The notes under the pieces are model-generated. The model saw nothing but the letters and a program-made list of their open reading frames with translations, did not search any database and was not told the DNA's origin. The translations under genes and the position numbers were made by a program. From an uncultured Lachnospiraceae bacterium (lineage in GTDB: Bacteria > Bacillota > Clostridia > Lachnospirales > Lachnospiraceae), in NCBI GenBank assembly GCA_947652925.1, contig CANTEW010000005.1:1-64000 (forward strand): a DNA stretch of 64,000 bases. The letters run 5' to 3'. Shown here piece after piece: positions 17,944 to 27,491 of the stretch; position 1 is the stretch's first letter; each line of letters starts with the position of its first letter.

Positions 17944-19185
17944 ATGGAAAGAAGGATCTACGCATTGCTGCTGGCTGCTCTTTGCATGATACCGCTCACT
18001 GGGTGCAGCCGCGGGGACCATTCAAAAGAGGACGACCATCCAGACACTGTCCCCGAGACAGTGGACCTGACCGTCTGGGGCGCCGAGGAGGATCAGGAGC
18101 TGTTGAGTCAGATCGTCCAGGATTTCCAGACCCGATACCAGGACGAGGCGGATCTTCGCATCACCGTGCAGGCTCAAGGGGAATCCGCATGCAAAGACGC
18201 CTTGTTGAGCGATCTGGAAAAAGGAGCGGATATCTTCACCTTTGCCGACGACCAGTTGAACGCCCTGGCTGCTGCCGGGGCCTTAGAGCCTGTGGGAGAC
18301 TCCGCTGCGATCGCCAGCCGCCATCTGCCCCAGGCTGTGGAGGCCGCCTCCGTGGACGGGACACTGTACGCCTATCCCCTGACGGCAGACAACGGCTATT
18401 TTCTATATTATGATAAACGTTATATCTCTGCAGAGGACGCCCGCACCATGGACGGGATACTGGCTGCCGCAGCAGCAAACGGGAGATATTTTTCCATGGA
18501 CTGGTCCTCCGCCTGGTATGTCTACTCCTTTTTCGGCGGTGCAGGCATGGACGTGGGGCTGAATGAAGACGGGATCACCAATTTCTGCGACTGGGCAAGG
18601 ACCGACGGGGACTTCCGCGGCGTGGATGTGGCACAGGCCATGCTGGATATAGCGTCCAGTCCGGGATTTGCCAGCATGACAGACACAGGATTCCTGGAAG
18701 GCGCCCAGGACGGCTCTGTAGTCGCCGGGGTGAGCGGCGTATGGAATGCCGTGGCATTAGGAGAGTTCTGGGGTGAGGATCTGGGGGCCGCCAAACTCCC
18801 CACCTACACCTGCCGCGGCCAGCAGGTACAGATGGCCTCCTTTTCCGGCTGTAAACTGATCGGGGTGAACGCCTACTCCGCACACTACGACTGGGCTGTC
18901 AGACTTGCTGAGTGGATCACAGATGATGAGAACCAGACACTCCGTTTCCAGATGCGGGGACAACTCCCCTCCAGCCTCAGAGCATCCGGGACCGAAGCCG
19001 TCCAAAACTCCCCGGCGATCGCCGCCTTATTAGAACAGGCGGCATTTTCCAAAGTCCAGCGGATAGGCGGAAATTTCTGGGACCCCGTGACTGTCTTTGG
19101 AGAGAACATGGCGGCGGAAGATCTGTCAGATGGACCTCTCCAGGATCAACTGGATCAAATGGTAGAAGGTATCACAGCCAGATAG
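17944..19185 (+). CDS. Extracellular solute-binding lipoprotein (family 1 type)
   Basis: The 413-residue protein has a lipoprotein signal (ALLLAALCMIPLTGC, lipidated Cys at residue 21), an acidic linker and a two-lobed sugar-type binding fold like MalE. Recognisable stretches are DLTVWGAEEDQELL, LEKGADIFTFADDQL, YAYPLTADNGYFLYYDK and the C-terminal QTLRFQMRGQLPSS. Such proteins normally feed an ABC importer, but no permease or ATPase gene is nearby. Instead it starts a same-strand run with a chemoreceptor-like protein 17 bases downstream. It may therefore be a ligand receptor for signalling rather than uptake, which is inference. The ATG at 17944 has AGGAGGAG three bases upstream; the longer frame from 17863 covers the promoter and was rejected. 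Confidence 0.87.
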   Translation: MERRIYALLLAALCMIPLTGCSRGDHSKEDDHPDTVPETVDLTVWGAEEDQELLSQIVQDFQTRYQDEADLRITVQAQGESACKDALLSDLEKGADIFTFADDQLNALAAAGALEPVGDSAAIASRHLPQAVEAASVDGTLYAYPLTADNGYFLYYDKRYISAEDARTMDGILAAAAANGRYFSMDWSSAWYVYSFFGGAGMDVGLNEDGITNFCDWARTDGDFRGVDVAQAMLDIASSPGFASMTDTGFLEGAQDGSVVAGVSGVWNAVALGEFWGEDLGAAKLPTYTCRGQQVQMASFSGCKLIGVNAYSAHYDWAVRLAEWITDDENQTLRFQMRGQLPSSLRASGTEAVQNSPAIAALLEQAAFSKVQRIGGNFWDPVTVFGENMAAEDLSDGPLQDQLDQMVEGITAR

Positions 19186-19202
19186 GAGGACCTACATAAA
19201 TT

Positions 19203-20783
19203 ATGAAAAAGAATCTCAACATCCAACAAAAGCTGATCCTGCCCATCGCTCTCTTAGGCGTCGTGGCGCTGATCTCGAATCTGCTGGCGGCATCCTCTAT
19301 CCATCTTGTCCACACCAATGCCGCAAATATCGTGGAGGACTACATGGTGAGCGAGAACAGACTGGCAGAGATCCGCCGCTCGATCCTGGATATCCACAAA
19401 ATGGCCCTCTCCCACATTGTCGCCACGGATTACAGCACCATGATCGATGTTGCCGCACAGATAAAAGAAAAAGAAGCCGCCCTGGACGGACTCATGGAAG
19501 GATACGAGAGCTATGCCGCAGAGGCCGCCCCCTATCAGGAACTCCTGGAAAACTACGACGCGTTCAAACATGCCCTGGTCTCTCTCCTGTGTGCCAGTGC
19601 GGACAGCAAGACCCAGGACGCCTATGCCCTGGCCAACGGCGATGTATCCACTTATGGGGATGCCGCGGAAGATAATATCGAAAGCCTGTACGCCTCTGTC
19701 CACAAACAGACCACCGACGCCCGCCACAGGCTGACGGTCGTGTACATCGTATCCCTGGTGATCAGCACCGTATCCATCATCACCGGCATCCTGCTCATGC
19801 TGGCCGCCATCCGCATGATCATGGAACATGTCGTCAGGCCTATCCAAGGGACGATCCGCACTCTCCAGGGCAGTTCAGAGCGCATCCGCCATGTGACCGG
19901 CGAGGTGCTGGACAGGACCAGGACGTCCAACAAGAGTACCAAAGACCTGTCCTCCATAACGGAGACATTATCCGCCGCCATACAGGAAGTGGCCGGCAGC
20001 AGCTCCGTGATCAACAGCCATGTCTCTGAGATCAAACAGGATGTCCACGATATGGCGGAAGAGTGCGGCATGATCACCGGCTATTGTGCCGCTATGCATG
20101 AAAGGGCTGCCGGGCTGGAACAGTCCGCACAGACGAATGCGGACGTCATCCGCGCAAAAGTCTCAGATATGCTGTCCGTCCTGGACGACGCGATCCAGCA
20201 GAGCAGGAGCGTAGATAAGGTGGAGCTGCTCACGAAAGACATCGTAGGGATCTCCTCCACCACAGACCTGATCGCACTGAACGCCTCGGTGGAAGCCGCC
20301 CGCGCCGGAGAAGCCGGGAAAGGGTTCGCAGTCGTGGCAGAGAAGATCCGCGGACTGGCCAACTCCTGCCAACAGACAGCCAATGACATCCAGGAGATCA
20401 ACAAAGTGGTCACAAGCGCCGTATACACACTCTCCGGACATGCCCAGGACCTGATTGACTACTTAAATGGATCCATCCTGACAGGCTTCCAGGAATCCAT
20501 ACATTCCGGAAAGCAGTACAAAGACGACTCTGTCTATATCGAACAGGCCATGGATAAATTCAGTAGCAGGACTGACCGCCTGAAAGATTCCATCGTGGAG
20601 ATCGCCGCTTCCATCGACAGCATCGCCAGCACCATCAGCCAGAGCGCTGCAGGCATCACCGGCGTAGCCGACAGCACCAAAGACCTTGTCGGCGATATGG
20701 CAGATATCACCAGCCGCATGGATATCAATCAGGATATCGTGAAAGAACTACAAAAACAGACAGATATATTGGCAGATATGTGA
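19203..20783 (+). CDS. Methyl-accepting chemotaxis-type sensory protein
   Basis: This 526-residue protein has an N-terminal membrane helix ([19 protein letters not shown]), an extracellular four-helix-type sensing domain to about residue 180, a second helix ([22 protein letters not shown]) and a cytoplasmic signalling coiled coil. The hairpin tip is intact ([20 protein letters not shown], then [15 protein letters not shown]), so it should bind CheW/CheA-type partners. No che genes are in the window. It lies 17 bases after the lipoprotein gene, and the pair could act as binding protein plus receptor. It is followed 83 bases later by the sensory hydrogenase. A role outside motility is possible but not shown. 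Confidence 0.9.
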   Translation: MKKNLNIQQKLILPIALLGVVALISNLLAASSIHLVHTNAANIVEDYMVSENRLAEIRRSILDIHKMALSHIVATDYSTMIDVAAQIKEKEAALDGLMEGYESYAAEAAPYQELLENYDAFKHALVSLLCASADSKTQDAYALANGDVSTYGDAAEDNIESLYASVHKQTTDARHRLTVVYIVSLVISTVSIITGILLMLAAIRMIMEHVVRPIQGTIRTLQGSSERIRHVTGEVLDRTRTSNKSTKDLSSITETLSAAIQEVAGSSSVINSHVSEIKQDVHDMAEECGMITGYCAAMHERAAGLEQSAQTNADVIRAKVSDMLSVLDDAIQQSRSVDKVELLTKDIVGISSTTDLIALNASVEAARAGEAGKGFAVVAEKIRGLANSCQQTANDIQEINKVVTSAVYTLSGHAQDLIDYLNGSILTGFQESIHSGKQYKDDSVYIEQAMDKFSSRTDRLKDSIVEIAASIDSIASTISQSAAGITGVADSTKDLVGDMADITSRMDINQDIVKELQKQTDILADM

Positions 20784-20866
20784 TCGCCTATTGAAAAAAA
20801 CGTCTGATGATGTTACCCTTTGATCAGCTACATAAATGAACCCATTCCAAACGAGGTATCCAGATA

Positions 20867-22579
20867 ATGAATGTAATTGATTTTAAACCTGCAAAGTGCA
20901 GCCACTGTTACCGCTGTGTGCGCACATGCCATGTAAAAGCTATCACGATCAAAGACCAACAGGCCCAGATCGTCGCGGACTCCTGCATCTACTGCGGAGA
21001 CTGCTTAAACGAATGTCCCCAGGACGCCAAGATCTACCTCAGCGATCTGCATAAAGTAAAAAAATGGATCTCAGACGGCATACCGATCGCAGTTTCCCTG
21101 GCACCTTCTTACCGCAGCCTGTTCCAGTTCGATAGACCCGGACAGGTATCCAGCGCATTGAAACGCCTGGGATTTACCTATATCCGCGAGACCGCCGAAG
21201 GCGCCGCCCTGGTCACGAACGGATACCGCAGGCTCCTCAAAGAGAAAAAGATGGAGAACATCATAACCACCTGCTGCCCCAGCGTAAACCTCCTGATCGA
21301 GACATATTACCCGTCCCTGATCCCCTATATGGCGCCTGTCGCCTCACCCATGGCGGCCCATGCCCGGATGCTCAAAAAAGAATATGGCCTTGATGTGAAA
21401 GTGGTCTTCATCGGCCCCTGCATCGCAAAAAAAGCCGAAGCCTATGACAGCGTCCCCGACCATGCCGTCGACGCCGTCCTGAATTTCCACGAGATAAAGA
21501 AATGGCTGCGCAATGAGGATATCCAGATCGGATCCTGCGATCCCCTGCCCACCCCCGGGTACGATCCCCATGTCAATAAACTATACCCCATAGCCGGAGG
21601 CATCATCACATCTGTCAACGCTTCCGATACACCGGACACCTACGGAAAATTTGCCGTAGACGGTGTGAAAAACTGCATCGATCTATGCGAGGATCTGCTG
21701 ACCGGAAAATTATCCAACTGTTTCATCGAAATGAGCGCCTGTGAGGGCGGCTGCATCCAAGGTCCCATGACGGGCAATACGAAACTCGCCCGTTTCCGTT
21801 CCCGCGTCGACCTGGAAAAAAATATAAAGGTCATCCCCGCTGAAAAAGAACTCCTGGACATGGACGCTCCCGGTCTGCCTTCTTCCCAGACTTTCCACGA
21901 CAGATCGCTGAAAGAGACACAGCCCTCCGAAGAACAGATCCGGGCAATCCTGGAGAAGACTGGAAAGTACAAAAAAGAAGACGAACTAAACTGCGGCGCC
22001 TGCGGCTACCATAGCTGCCGTGAAAAAGCGGTCGCTGTCTTCCAGGGCAAAGCCGAACTGTCCATGTGCATCCCCTATATGAATGAACAGGCCCGCTCTC
22101 TCTCCAATATGGTATTAGAAGCTTCTCCAAATATGATGATCATCGTAAACCGGGAATTGAAGATCGAAGAATTCTCGGCGGCCGCTGAAAAACATTTTCA
22201 CCTTAAACGGAAAAAAGCCCTGGAGACCTATCTTTTTGAATTGATAGACACCGACGACTTCGAATGGGCATTTAAATACAAACAGCACATACATAACAAG
22301 AAGATAGGATTTCCGGAATACGGTTTTATCGCCATGATGCGGCTGATCTACATGCACAGGGAAGATAAAGTCCTCGCGATCCTGGTCGATATCACAAAAG
22401 AAGAAAAAGCCGCTGAACAGGCTTACATCAAAAACCTGGAGACCGTAGAGCTGGCACAGCAAGTGATCGATAAGCAGATGAAAGTCGCCCAGGAGATCGC
22501 AGGCCTTCTGGGCGAGACCACCGCTGAGACCAAAGTGACCCTTTCAAATATCTGTAAAAAACTTCTGGATGATGAATGA
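20867..22579 (+). CDS. PAS-containing sensory [FeFe] hydrogenase (HydS-like)
   Basis: The 570-residue protein combines two 4Fe-4S clusters (C11-C21, C40-C50), an [FeFe] hydrogenase large-subunit domain, a further Cys cluster (CGACGYHSC, 376-384) and a PAS domain (about 418-520), ending in a coiled coil. The H-cluster motifs are divergent: TTCCPS (134-139), GPCIAKK (183-189) and SACEGGC (290-296) in place of the usual TSCCPGW, MPC.AK and E..ACPGGC, but the Cys pattern is retained. This is the architecture of group C hydrogenases proposed to sense H2 or redox state. It sits beside a SpoIIE phosphatase, 12 bases apart, and divergent from the bifurcating hydrogenase it probably helps regulate. 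Confidence 0.92.
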   Translation: MNVIDFKPAKCSHCYRCVRTCHVKAITIKDQQAQIVADSCIYCGDCLNECPQDAKIYLSDLHKVKKWISDGIPIAVSLAPSYRSLFQFDRPGQVSSALKRLGFTYIRETAEGAALVTNGYRRLLKEKKMENIITTCCPSVNLLIETYYPSLIPYMAPVASPMAAHARMLKKEYGLDVKVVFIGPCIAKKAEAYDSVPDHAVDAVLNFHEIKKWLRNEDIQIGSCDPLPTPGYDPHVNKLYPIAGGIITSVNASDTPDTYGKFAVDGVKNCIDLCEDLLTGKLSNCFIEMSACEGGCIQGPMTGNTKLARFRSRVDLEKNIKVIPAEKELLDMDAPGLPSSQTFHDRSLKETQPSEEQIRAILEKTGKYKKEDELNCGACGYHSCREKAVAVFQGKAELSMCIPYMNEQARSLSNMVLEASPNMMIIVNRELKIEEFSAAAEKHFHLKRKKALETYLFELIDTDDFEWAFKYKQHIHNKKIGFPEYGFIAMMRLIYMHREDKVLAILVDITKEEKAAEQAYIKNLETVELAQQVIDKQMKVAQEIAGLLGETTAETKVTLSNICKKLLDDE

Positions 22580-22591
22580 TAGGAGGCAGAT

Positions 22592-23767
22592 ATGAATATC
22601 CATATAGACATGGCCTATAAAAGCCTGAACAAGATACATGAAGAATTATGCGGTGATAAAGTGGAGATCCTCCATACAGAAAATTCCTCCATCCTGATCC
22701 TGGCGGACGGGATGGGGAGCGGAGTGAAGGCCAATATCCTGGCCACACTCACCTCCAAGATCTTAGGCACCATGTTCTTAGAAGGCGCCTCCCTGGATAA
22801 TTGCGTGGAGACCATCGCCAAGACCCTGCCCATTTGTCAGGAACGGCAAGTGGCCTACGCTACATTCAGCATCCTCCAGGTCTATGACAGCGGCGAGGCA
22901 TATCTGGTGGAATACGACAACCCCTCCTGCATCTTCATCCGAGATGGGGAACTCATGCAGATCCCACAGGATATCAGGGAGATCGAGGGAAAGAAGATCA
23001 ATGAATGGCGTTTTCATGTGAAAGAGGGCGACACTTTCGTACTGATCAGCGACGGAACCATCTTTGCCGGTCCCGGGGAACTGTTCAATCTGAAATGGAC
23101 CTGGGACAGCATGGCCAGCTATGCATTAAGATCCGCACGGACCAGCAGTTCTGCCGCACGTCTGGCCGCCATGCTCGTTGACGCCTGCAATGACTTATAT
23201 GAGAACCGCCCGGGCGACGACACCACGGCCGCTGTCATGCGCATCACACCAAAAAAACTGGTAAAACTCATGACCGGACCACCCCGCTCTCCCCAGGATG
23301 ATGCACAGGCCGTGGGCCGTCTCATGGAGGGGGACGCATACCGCATCGTCAGTGGCGGGACCAGCGCAAAGATCGTTGCCCGCATACTGGACAGCGAGAT
23401 CACGACACATACCGGTCCTTTGGATACGGACATCCCACCCATCGCCCATATCCAAGGGATCGACCTGACCACCGAAGGCGTCCTCACCCTGAGCCATACT
23501 CTGAAATTATTAGAACGCTACGAAAATGATGAGGACTTGGACGAAGCATTTTTTGATGAACTGGATGGTGACAACGGCGGTGCTATGATCGCAAGGATCC
23601 TGATCGAAGACTGCACCGACCTGGAGATCATCCTGGGCACTGCCGTCAACGCCGCACACTTAAACCCAGATCTGGCTTTCCGTCTGCATGCCCGGAACCA
23701 GCTGGTGGGATACTTGAAAGAATTAATGGAAAAAATGGATAAGACTGTGACTGTTTATCCTTATTAA
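22592..23767 (+). CDS. SpoIIE-type PP2C serine phosphatase
   Basis: The 391-residue cytoplasmic protein opens directly with a PP2C fold. The metal-binding motifs are ILADGMGSG (residues 36-44), VLISDGT and GDDTTAAVMRI. No membrane segment or sensor domain is present, so signals must come from a partner, most plausibly the HydS-like protein encoded 12 bases upstream. Members of this family dephosphorylate anti-sigma-factor antagonists (STAS proteins), but no STAS protein, kinase or sigma factor gene is nearby. The C-terminal 150 residues after the phosphatase core are unassigned. HydS plus a SpoIIE phosphatase is a recurrent clostridial pairing. A terminator follows at 23902-23937. Confidence 0.9.
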   Translation: MNIHIDMAYKSLNKIHEELCGDKVEILHTENSSILILADGMGSGVKANILATLTSKILGTMFLEGASLDNCVETIAKTLPICQERQVAYATFSILQVYDSGEAYLVEYDNPSCIFIRDGELMQIPQDIREIEGKKINEWRFHVKEGDTFVLISDGTIFAGPGELFNLKWTWDSMASYALRSARTSSSAARLAAMLVDACNDLYENRPGDDTTAAVMRITPKKLVKLMTGPPRSPQDDAQAVGRLMEGDAYRIVSGGTSAKIVARILDSEITTHTGPLDTDIPPIAHIQGIDLTTEGVLTLSHTLKLLERYENDEDLDEAFFDELDGDNGGAMIARILIEDCTDLEIILGTAVNAAHLNPDLAFRLHARNQLVGYLKELMEKMDKTVTVYPY

Positions 23768-23901
23768 AACATTAAAGAAGCGGCGCATACCGCTCCAGAC
23801 TGCAAAGGGCTTTATGGAGATCGACCAACGGATAATGATATACTACCTATAGGAGAAACTATAAAATTTAGGGACGATGATGCCTTGAGGAAACTTTGGA
23901 C

Positions 23902-23937
23902 AAAGCGGATACCTTAGACAATGAGGTATCCGCTTTT
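23902..23937 (+). terminator. Terminator after the sensor module
   Basis: AAAGCGGATACCT pairs with AGGTATCCGCTTT around a short loop, followed by a T-run. It can act on either strand, but the only gene reading into it is the phosphatase. Confidence 0.8.
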
Positions 23938-24488
23938 GTATTGAAAAAATGTGTTTATCAGCATTTTCTATAATGTGTAAGATGTAGCAACAGATACGCC
24001 GATCAGCGATCATGTATGTATAGTACCCCACTGGACTTTCCTACTTTATTTATGATCAAATTCTCATCAGATCCTTTTAAAAACTCATCAAATCCTATAT
24101 CATCCACCCGTTTTATCATAGCATAATAAAACGAATGACTCAACTAACGTGAGATAAAGAGCAAGACTGTTTTACACTACTCTGGGTTATATAAGCGATA
24201 GATTTCATCAGCACTAAAAGCACTTTAATAAATAATCTGAAGAAATCCATACCGCTCCACCAAACAGCTGTGTATTGGTCAACAAAAATCACATATGGAC
24301 CCAGATTTTTTTGATCGATCTAAAACCTTAACTGATGATTTTTCTAATTTTTACATATAAGGTATATTATATGGGACTGGTTTCTACACTTTATTTCTTG
24401 TTTTCCAATTGGAAATATGTATATATTTTCCCAACTGCATCGGACTATTGAAATAATTGCAAAGGTATAGGGTGATCACAGCGTATAT
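23938..24488. other. AT-rich gene-free stretch
   Basis: No gene can be supported. Base composition turns clearly AT-rich. On the minus strand 24020-24160 holds an open frame of about 45 codons (containing IGFDEFLKGSDENLIINK) without a start or ribosome binding site, perhaps a gene relic. The rest holds nothing recognisable. Confidence 0.4.
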
Positions 24489-26117
24489 TCATTTGGTCCT
24501 CAAGTATTTTTTATGCGACCATTTTCCATAGACGGTTGTTGCACCAGACTTTTTATATGCTCTAACCTGAACATAATATTTTTTATATCTGGACAAATTT
24601 TTAATTGTCTTTCTATGTTTTTGCTGCCCATTTACGGTTATAGTTTTGACATTCTTTCTCATATCTTTGTTGGTACAGTATCTGATATGATATCCTGAAG
24701 CATCAGATACTGTATACCATTGCAAAGATAATTTCTTTTTTCCCCCTTTAGACCATGTAGAAATACTACTCTGCCCCAATATCTTCTTTGCAGTATAGTT
24801 ATCTTTATACGATTTTCCGCACTTTTCACATTTATGTAGATCATATCCTCCTCTGAAATAGGTAGCAGATACTGTTTTATCTGTGTACCTATGAGAGCAA
24901 TTTTTTTGATTCAATCCACCAATATTAAAGATATATCTCCCAGTAGACTTATCATATGAATTATAGAAATATCCATTGATCTGCATATAATATGTTCCTG
25001 CACTTAAGACTATATTGTGTACATCCGTCCGATAACCAACGTTGTTGTTCCACTCATTCCAGTCTGTAGACCAGATCCTCTCACCAGAAGTATTAAATAT
25101 TATAATACAGTAATAACGCATATACGACGTTATATTGACCGCGATCGTCTTATTTGATGTTACTTCAAATTTATAAGTATCCAGATCATCATTGATCGAG
25201 ATCTGCCCCCGATATCTTGTATCCCATAAGATTGGATTTGCAGAGAGAAAAGAATTATCATCTTGTTCAAAGGATACATTGGAAGATTGAAACTGTGTAC
25301 TTAGTACGTATTTTCCAGTAGATTTACTATACGTACCATACCTATATCCATTAATCTGCATATAGTATGTTCCTTTATCCAAATACAGATTGTGGCTATC
25401 TTGTCGGTATCCAACAGATTCTGTCCATTCATTTTCATGTGTATACCATATTTCCTTTCCATCCAGATTAAATAATTTAATGCAATAATACTTCATATAC
25501 GATTTCATATTTAATATTACACAACCTGAATCAGAAAGCTTAAATCGAAACGTGTCATGATCATCAGTTACTGATATCTGTCCCGTGATCATATTCCCCA
25601 AAACGATATCGTTCGCATCTGCAAAAGAATTATCTGGCTCCATATTATTAGTTTCAGATGAAATAAAAGAAGTACTGCATTCATATTCTCCGGTAGACTT
25701 TCCATACGAGCCATACCGATATCCATTGATCTGCATGTAATATACTCCCTTTTCTAAATACAAAGCATAACTGTCTCGACGGTATCCAACAGATTCTGTC
25801 CATTCATTTTCGTCCGTATACCATATTTCTTTTCCATCCGAATCATACATTATAATACAATAATGCCGCATATATGATGTTATATCTAATCCTATACAGC
25901 CTGCATCATCCAGTTGAAATTTGTAGTGATCGAGATCATCAGTCTCTGTGATACTACCATGTATTCTATCACCCATGTTCATTTTATTTGCTGTGCCAAT
26001 AGTATTATCTTCCATTGACCCAAAGATAGTTGCTGCTGACACTGAGCATGGTAAACTCGCTACAATGTATAAAAAAATGGCTACTGTCAAGATTTTAATA
26101 ATTTTATTTATTTTCAT
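24489..26117 (-). CDS. Secreted protein with three beta-sandwich repeats and a fibronectin III-like end
   Basis: The 542-residue protein has a signal peptide (IIKILTVAIFLYIVASLPCS) and three tandem repeats of exactly 125 residues, recognisable by YYMQINGYRYG at residues 126, 251 and about 376. Each repeat has SITETDDLDHYKF-like and EIWYT.ENEW stretches, like PPC-type (pre-peptidase C-terminal) carbohydrate-binding sandwiches. A Cys pair region (CEKCGKSY) and a fibronectin III-like domain (SGYHIRYCTNKD, KYYVQVRAYKK) follow. No catalytic domain is present, so a surface adhesin or matrix role is likely but unproved. AGGAGG lies 12 bases before the ATG. Codons and base composition are more AT-rich than in the neighbours, suggesting acquisition. 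Confidence 0.8.
   Translation of the reverse strand: MKINKIIKILTVAIFLYIVASLPCSVSAATIFGSMEDNTIGTANKMNMGDRIHGSITETDDLDHYKFQLDDAGCIGLDITSYMRHYCIIMYDSDGKEIWYTDENEWTESVGYRRDSYALYLEKGVYYMQINGYRYGSYGKSTGEYECSTSFISSETNNMEPDNSFADANDIVLGNMITGQISVTDDHDTFRFKLSDSGCVILNMKSYMKYYCIKLFNLDGKEIWYTHENEWTESVGYRQDSHNLYLDKGTYYMQINGYRYGTYSKSTGKYVLSTQFQSSNVSFEQDDNSFLSANPILWDTRYRGQISINDDLDTYKFEVTSNKTIAVNITSYMRYYCIIIFNTSGERIWSTDWNEWNNNVGYRTDVHNIVLSAGTYYMQINGYFYNSYDKSTGRYIFNIGGLNQKNCSHRYTDKTVSATYFRGGYDLHKCEKCGKSYKDNYTAKKILGQSSISTWSKGGKKKLSLQWYTVSDASGYHIRYCTNKDMRKNVKTITVNGQQKHRKTIKNLSRYKKYYVQVRAYKKSGATTVYGKWSHKKYLRTK
24918..26012. repeat. Three tandem 375-base coding repeats
   Basis: The three 125-codon sandwich domains of the secreted protein repeat with the same length. 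Copies one and two are the most alike (EWTESVGYR and YYMQINGYRYG are identical in both), the third more diverged. Confidence 0.75.
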
Positions 26118-26596
26118 AACTTAGCTATTCCTCCTTTATTTTAAAATACAGATGCTACAATACTCCCAAAGGAATAAATCAAACTCCCCTTTCTTATTAT
26201 ACGTAGATAAATGATATCCTTCATTTCTAATTGATAAGATATATCTCTATAAAGTTGTTGCTTTGAGGCCAAAATAAAAAGCCCTGCGATAGCTGAGTTT
26301 GTATCACCAACACCTATCTGTCAATAAAAAAACTTTTATGATGCATCGACGATACTGTAAGATATGCGAAAAAGGACCGAAACCAAGTAAAAGGTAGATG
26401 ATCACCTCATCTACCTTTCTTCTCATACCACAGTATATATGTTCACTCTACAAAAGATTTGTAATAAGAAAAAAATATTGAAAAGTGTATCTCTCCAACC
26501 GCTCATTGGATAATGCAATATCAAGAATCGGGCTTCCAGCTATCTGCCAGTAGCCTTTCCTCCACTGATGCCCGCTCCATCCCAACACTTCCTTTT
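26118..26596. other. AT-rich gap with a terminator-like hairpin
   Basis: At 26390-26418 AAAGGTAGATGA pairs with TCATCTACCTTT around TCACC. Read on the minus strand it ends in TTTT and could terminate the PHP gene 178 bases upstream of it. A minus frame at 26141-26330 (GVGDTNSAIAGLF) lacks a start and may be a relic. Nothing else was seen. Confidence 0.5.
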
Positions 26597-27418
26597 CTAT
26601 TTATTCGATCTTATGAGCCTGCGTGTCGCCCGCATCTGATCCAGATCAAAGATCTCCTGTACCTTCACTTTCCTTTTATGGGATTTTAACACGGCAAGCC
26701 CCTGATTATACACTTTCCAAGCGGTGCCCACCGGCACCAGGTTCCACGCCGGGTGCTGCCGGACCGGTTCCCTCTCCTGTCCCCCACATCCGACGACAAG
26801 TCCGTTTTTCACCGCATAGATCAGATCGTTGCAATTACGGACATCATAATCTATATCCGTATAAGCCGTGCCCACATATTTCTCCTTATGGGAATCTGAC
26901 CCGCCGAATGCCGGTTTCTTGTAGGTCATAGCCAGTTCCCTTGCTCTCCTGTTGGATTCCGGGAGCTCGCAGGTATTAAACGCTTCTACAAAATCAAACT
27001 GGTGGATCAGCCCTTTATCCCTTTTCAATTTTTCCGAACACATTGCGCTCAAAAATTTCGCACCAAAAGGGTGTGCAGGACCCAGGATCCCACCGTAGCG
27101 ATGGACGATCTTCACCAGGAGCTGCACCGGAAGCCCTCGGATCTCTAAAATACGCAATTTCAGACCATCCGGCATGATCACGATGATATGTCCGGCATCT
27201 ATGGTATCGTATTCAACGCCTTTGAGGATCACAAAATCATCGTATTCATCCGTCCGCTTGCGGAGTTCCTTCCAGGCCCGATACCCATTATAGGTATTAT
27301 GATCTGTGACCAGCATACCATCAAAACCTTTCTGCCTGAGAAGCCGCATATAATCCTCAATGTCGATCCTTCCGTCCAAAGACCCATTCTTTGTATGGCA
27401 ATGCAGATCAAATCTCAT
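26597..27418 (-). CDS. PHP-domain metal-dependent phosphoesterase
   Basis: This 273-residue protein has the PHP fold metal motifs: FDLHCHTKNGSLDG at the start, VTDHNTY, a mid-protein LGPAHPF and GGSDSHKE near residue 190. Family members hydrolyse phosphomonoesters or polynucleotide ends with two or three metal ions; the substrate here is unknown. The ATG at 27416-27418 is preferred (AAGGAG upstream, and the family start MRFDLHCH); the longer frame to 27499 overlaps the hairpin and the previous gene. It is the last gene of the acs cluster, 73 bases after the DUF3786 gene, with a hairpin between them. A link to acetogenesis is only positional. Confidence 0.85.
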   Translation of the reverse strand: MRFDLHCHTKNGSLDGRIDIEDYMRLLRQKGFDGMLVTDHNTYNGYRAWKELRKRTDEYDDFVILKGVEYDTIDAGHIIVIMPDGLKLRILEIRGLPVQLLVKIVHRYGGILGPAHPFGAKFLSAMCSEKLKRDKGLIHQFDFVEAFNTCELPESNRRARELAMTYKKPAFGGSDSHKEKYVGTAYTDIDYDVRNCNDLIYAVKNGLVVGCGGQEREPVRQHPAWNLVPVGTAWKVYNQGLAVLKSHKRKVKVQEIFDLDQMRATRRLIRSNK

Positions 27419-27455
27419 CTTTTTCCGCTCCTTTTTCCATCCACCATAGATCGCT

Positions 27456-27483
27456 CCAGGGACGGGAAACTCCCCGTCCCTGG
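27456..27483 (-). other. Strong intergenic hairpin between DUF3786 and PHP genes
   Basis: CCAGGGACGGG pairs perfectly with CCCGTCCCTGG around a 6-base loop. No T-run follows on the minus strand, so it is more likely an RNA-stability or processing element than a terminator. Confidence 0.6.
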
Positions 27484-27491
27484 CCATCCCA

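Noticed and set aside
23843..24031. 62-codon minus-strand frame
   Set aside because: It runs through the terminator hairpin at 23902-23937 and resembles no protein.
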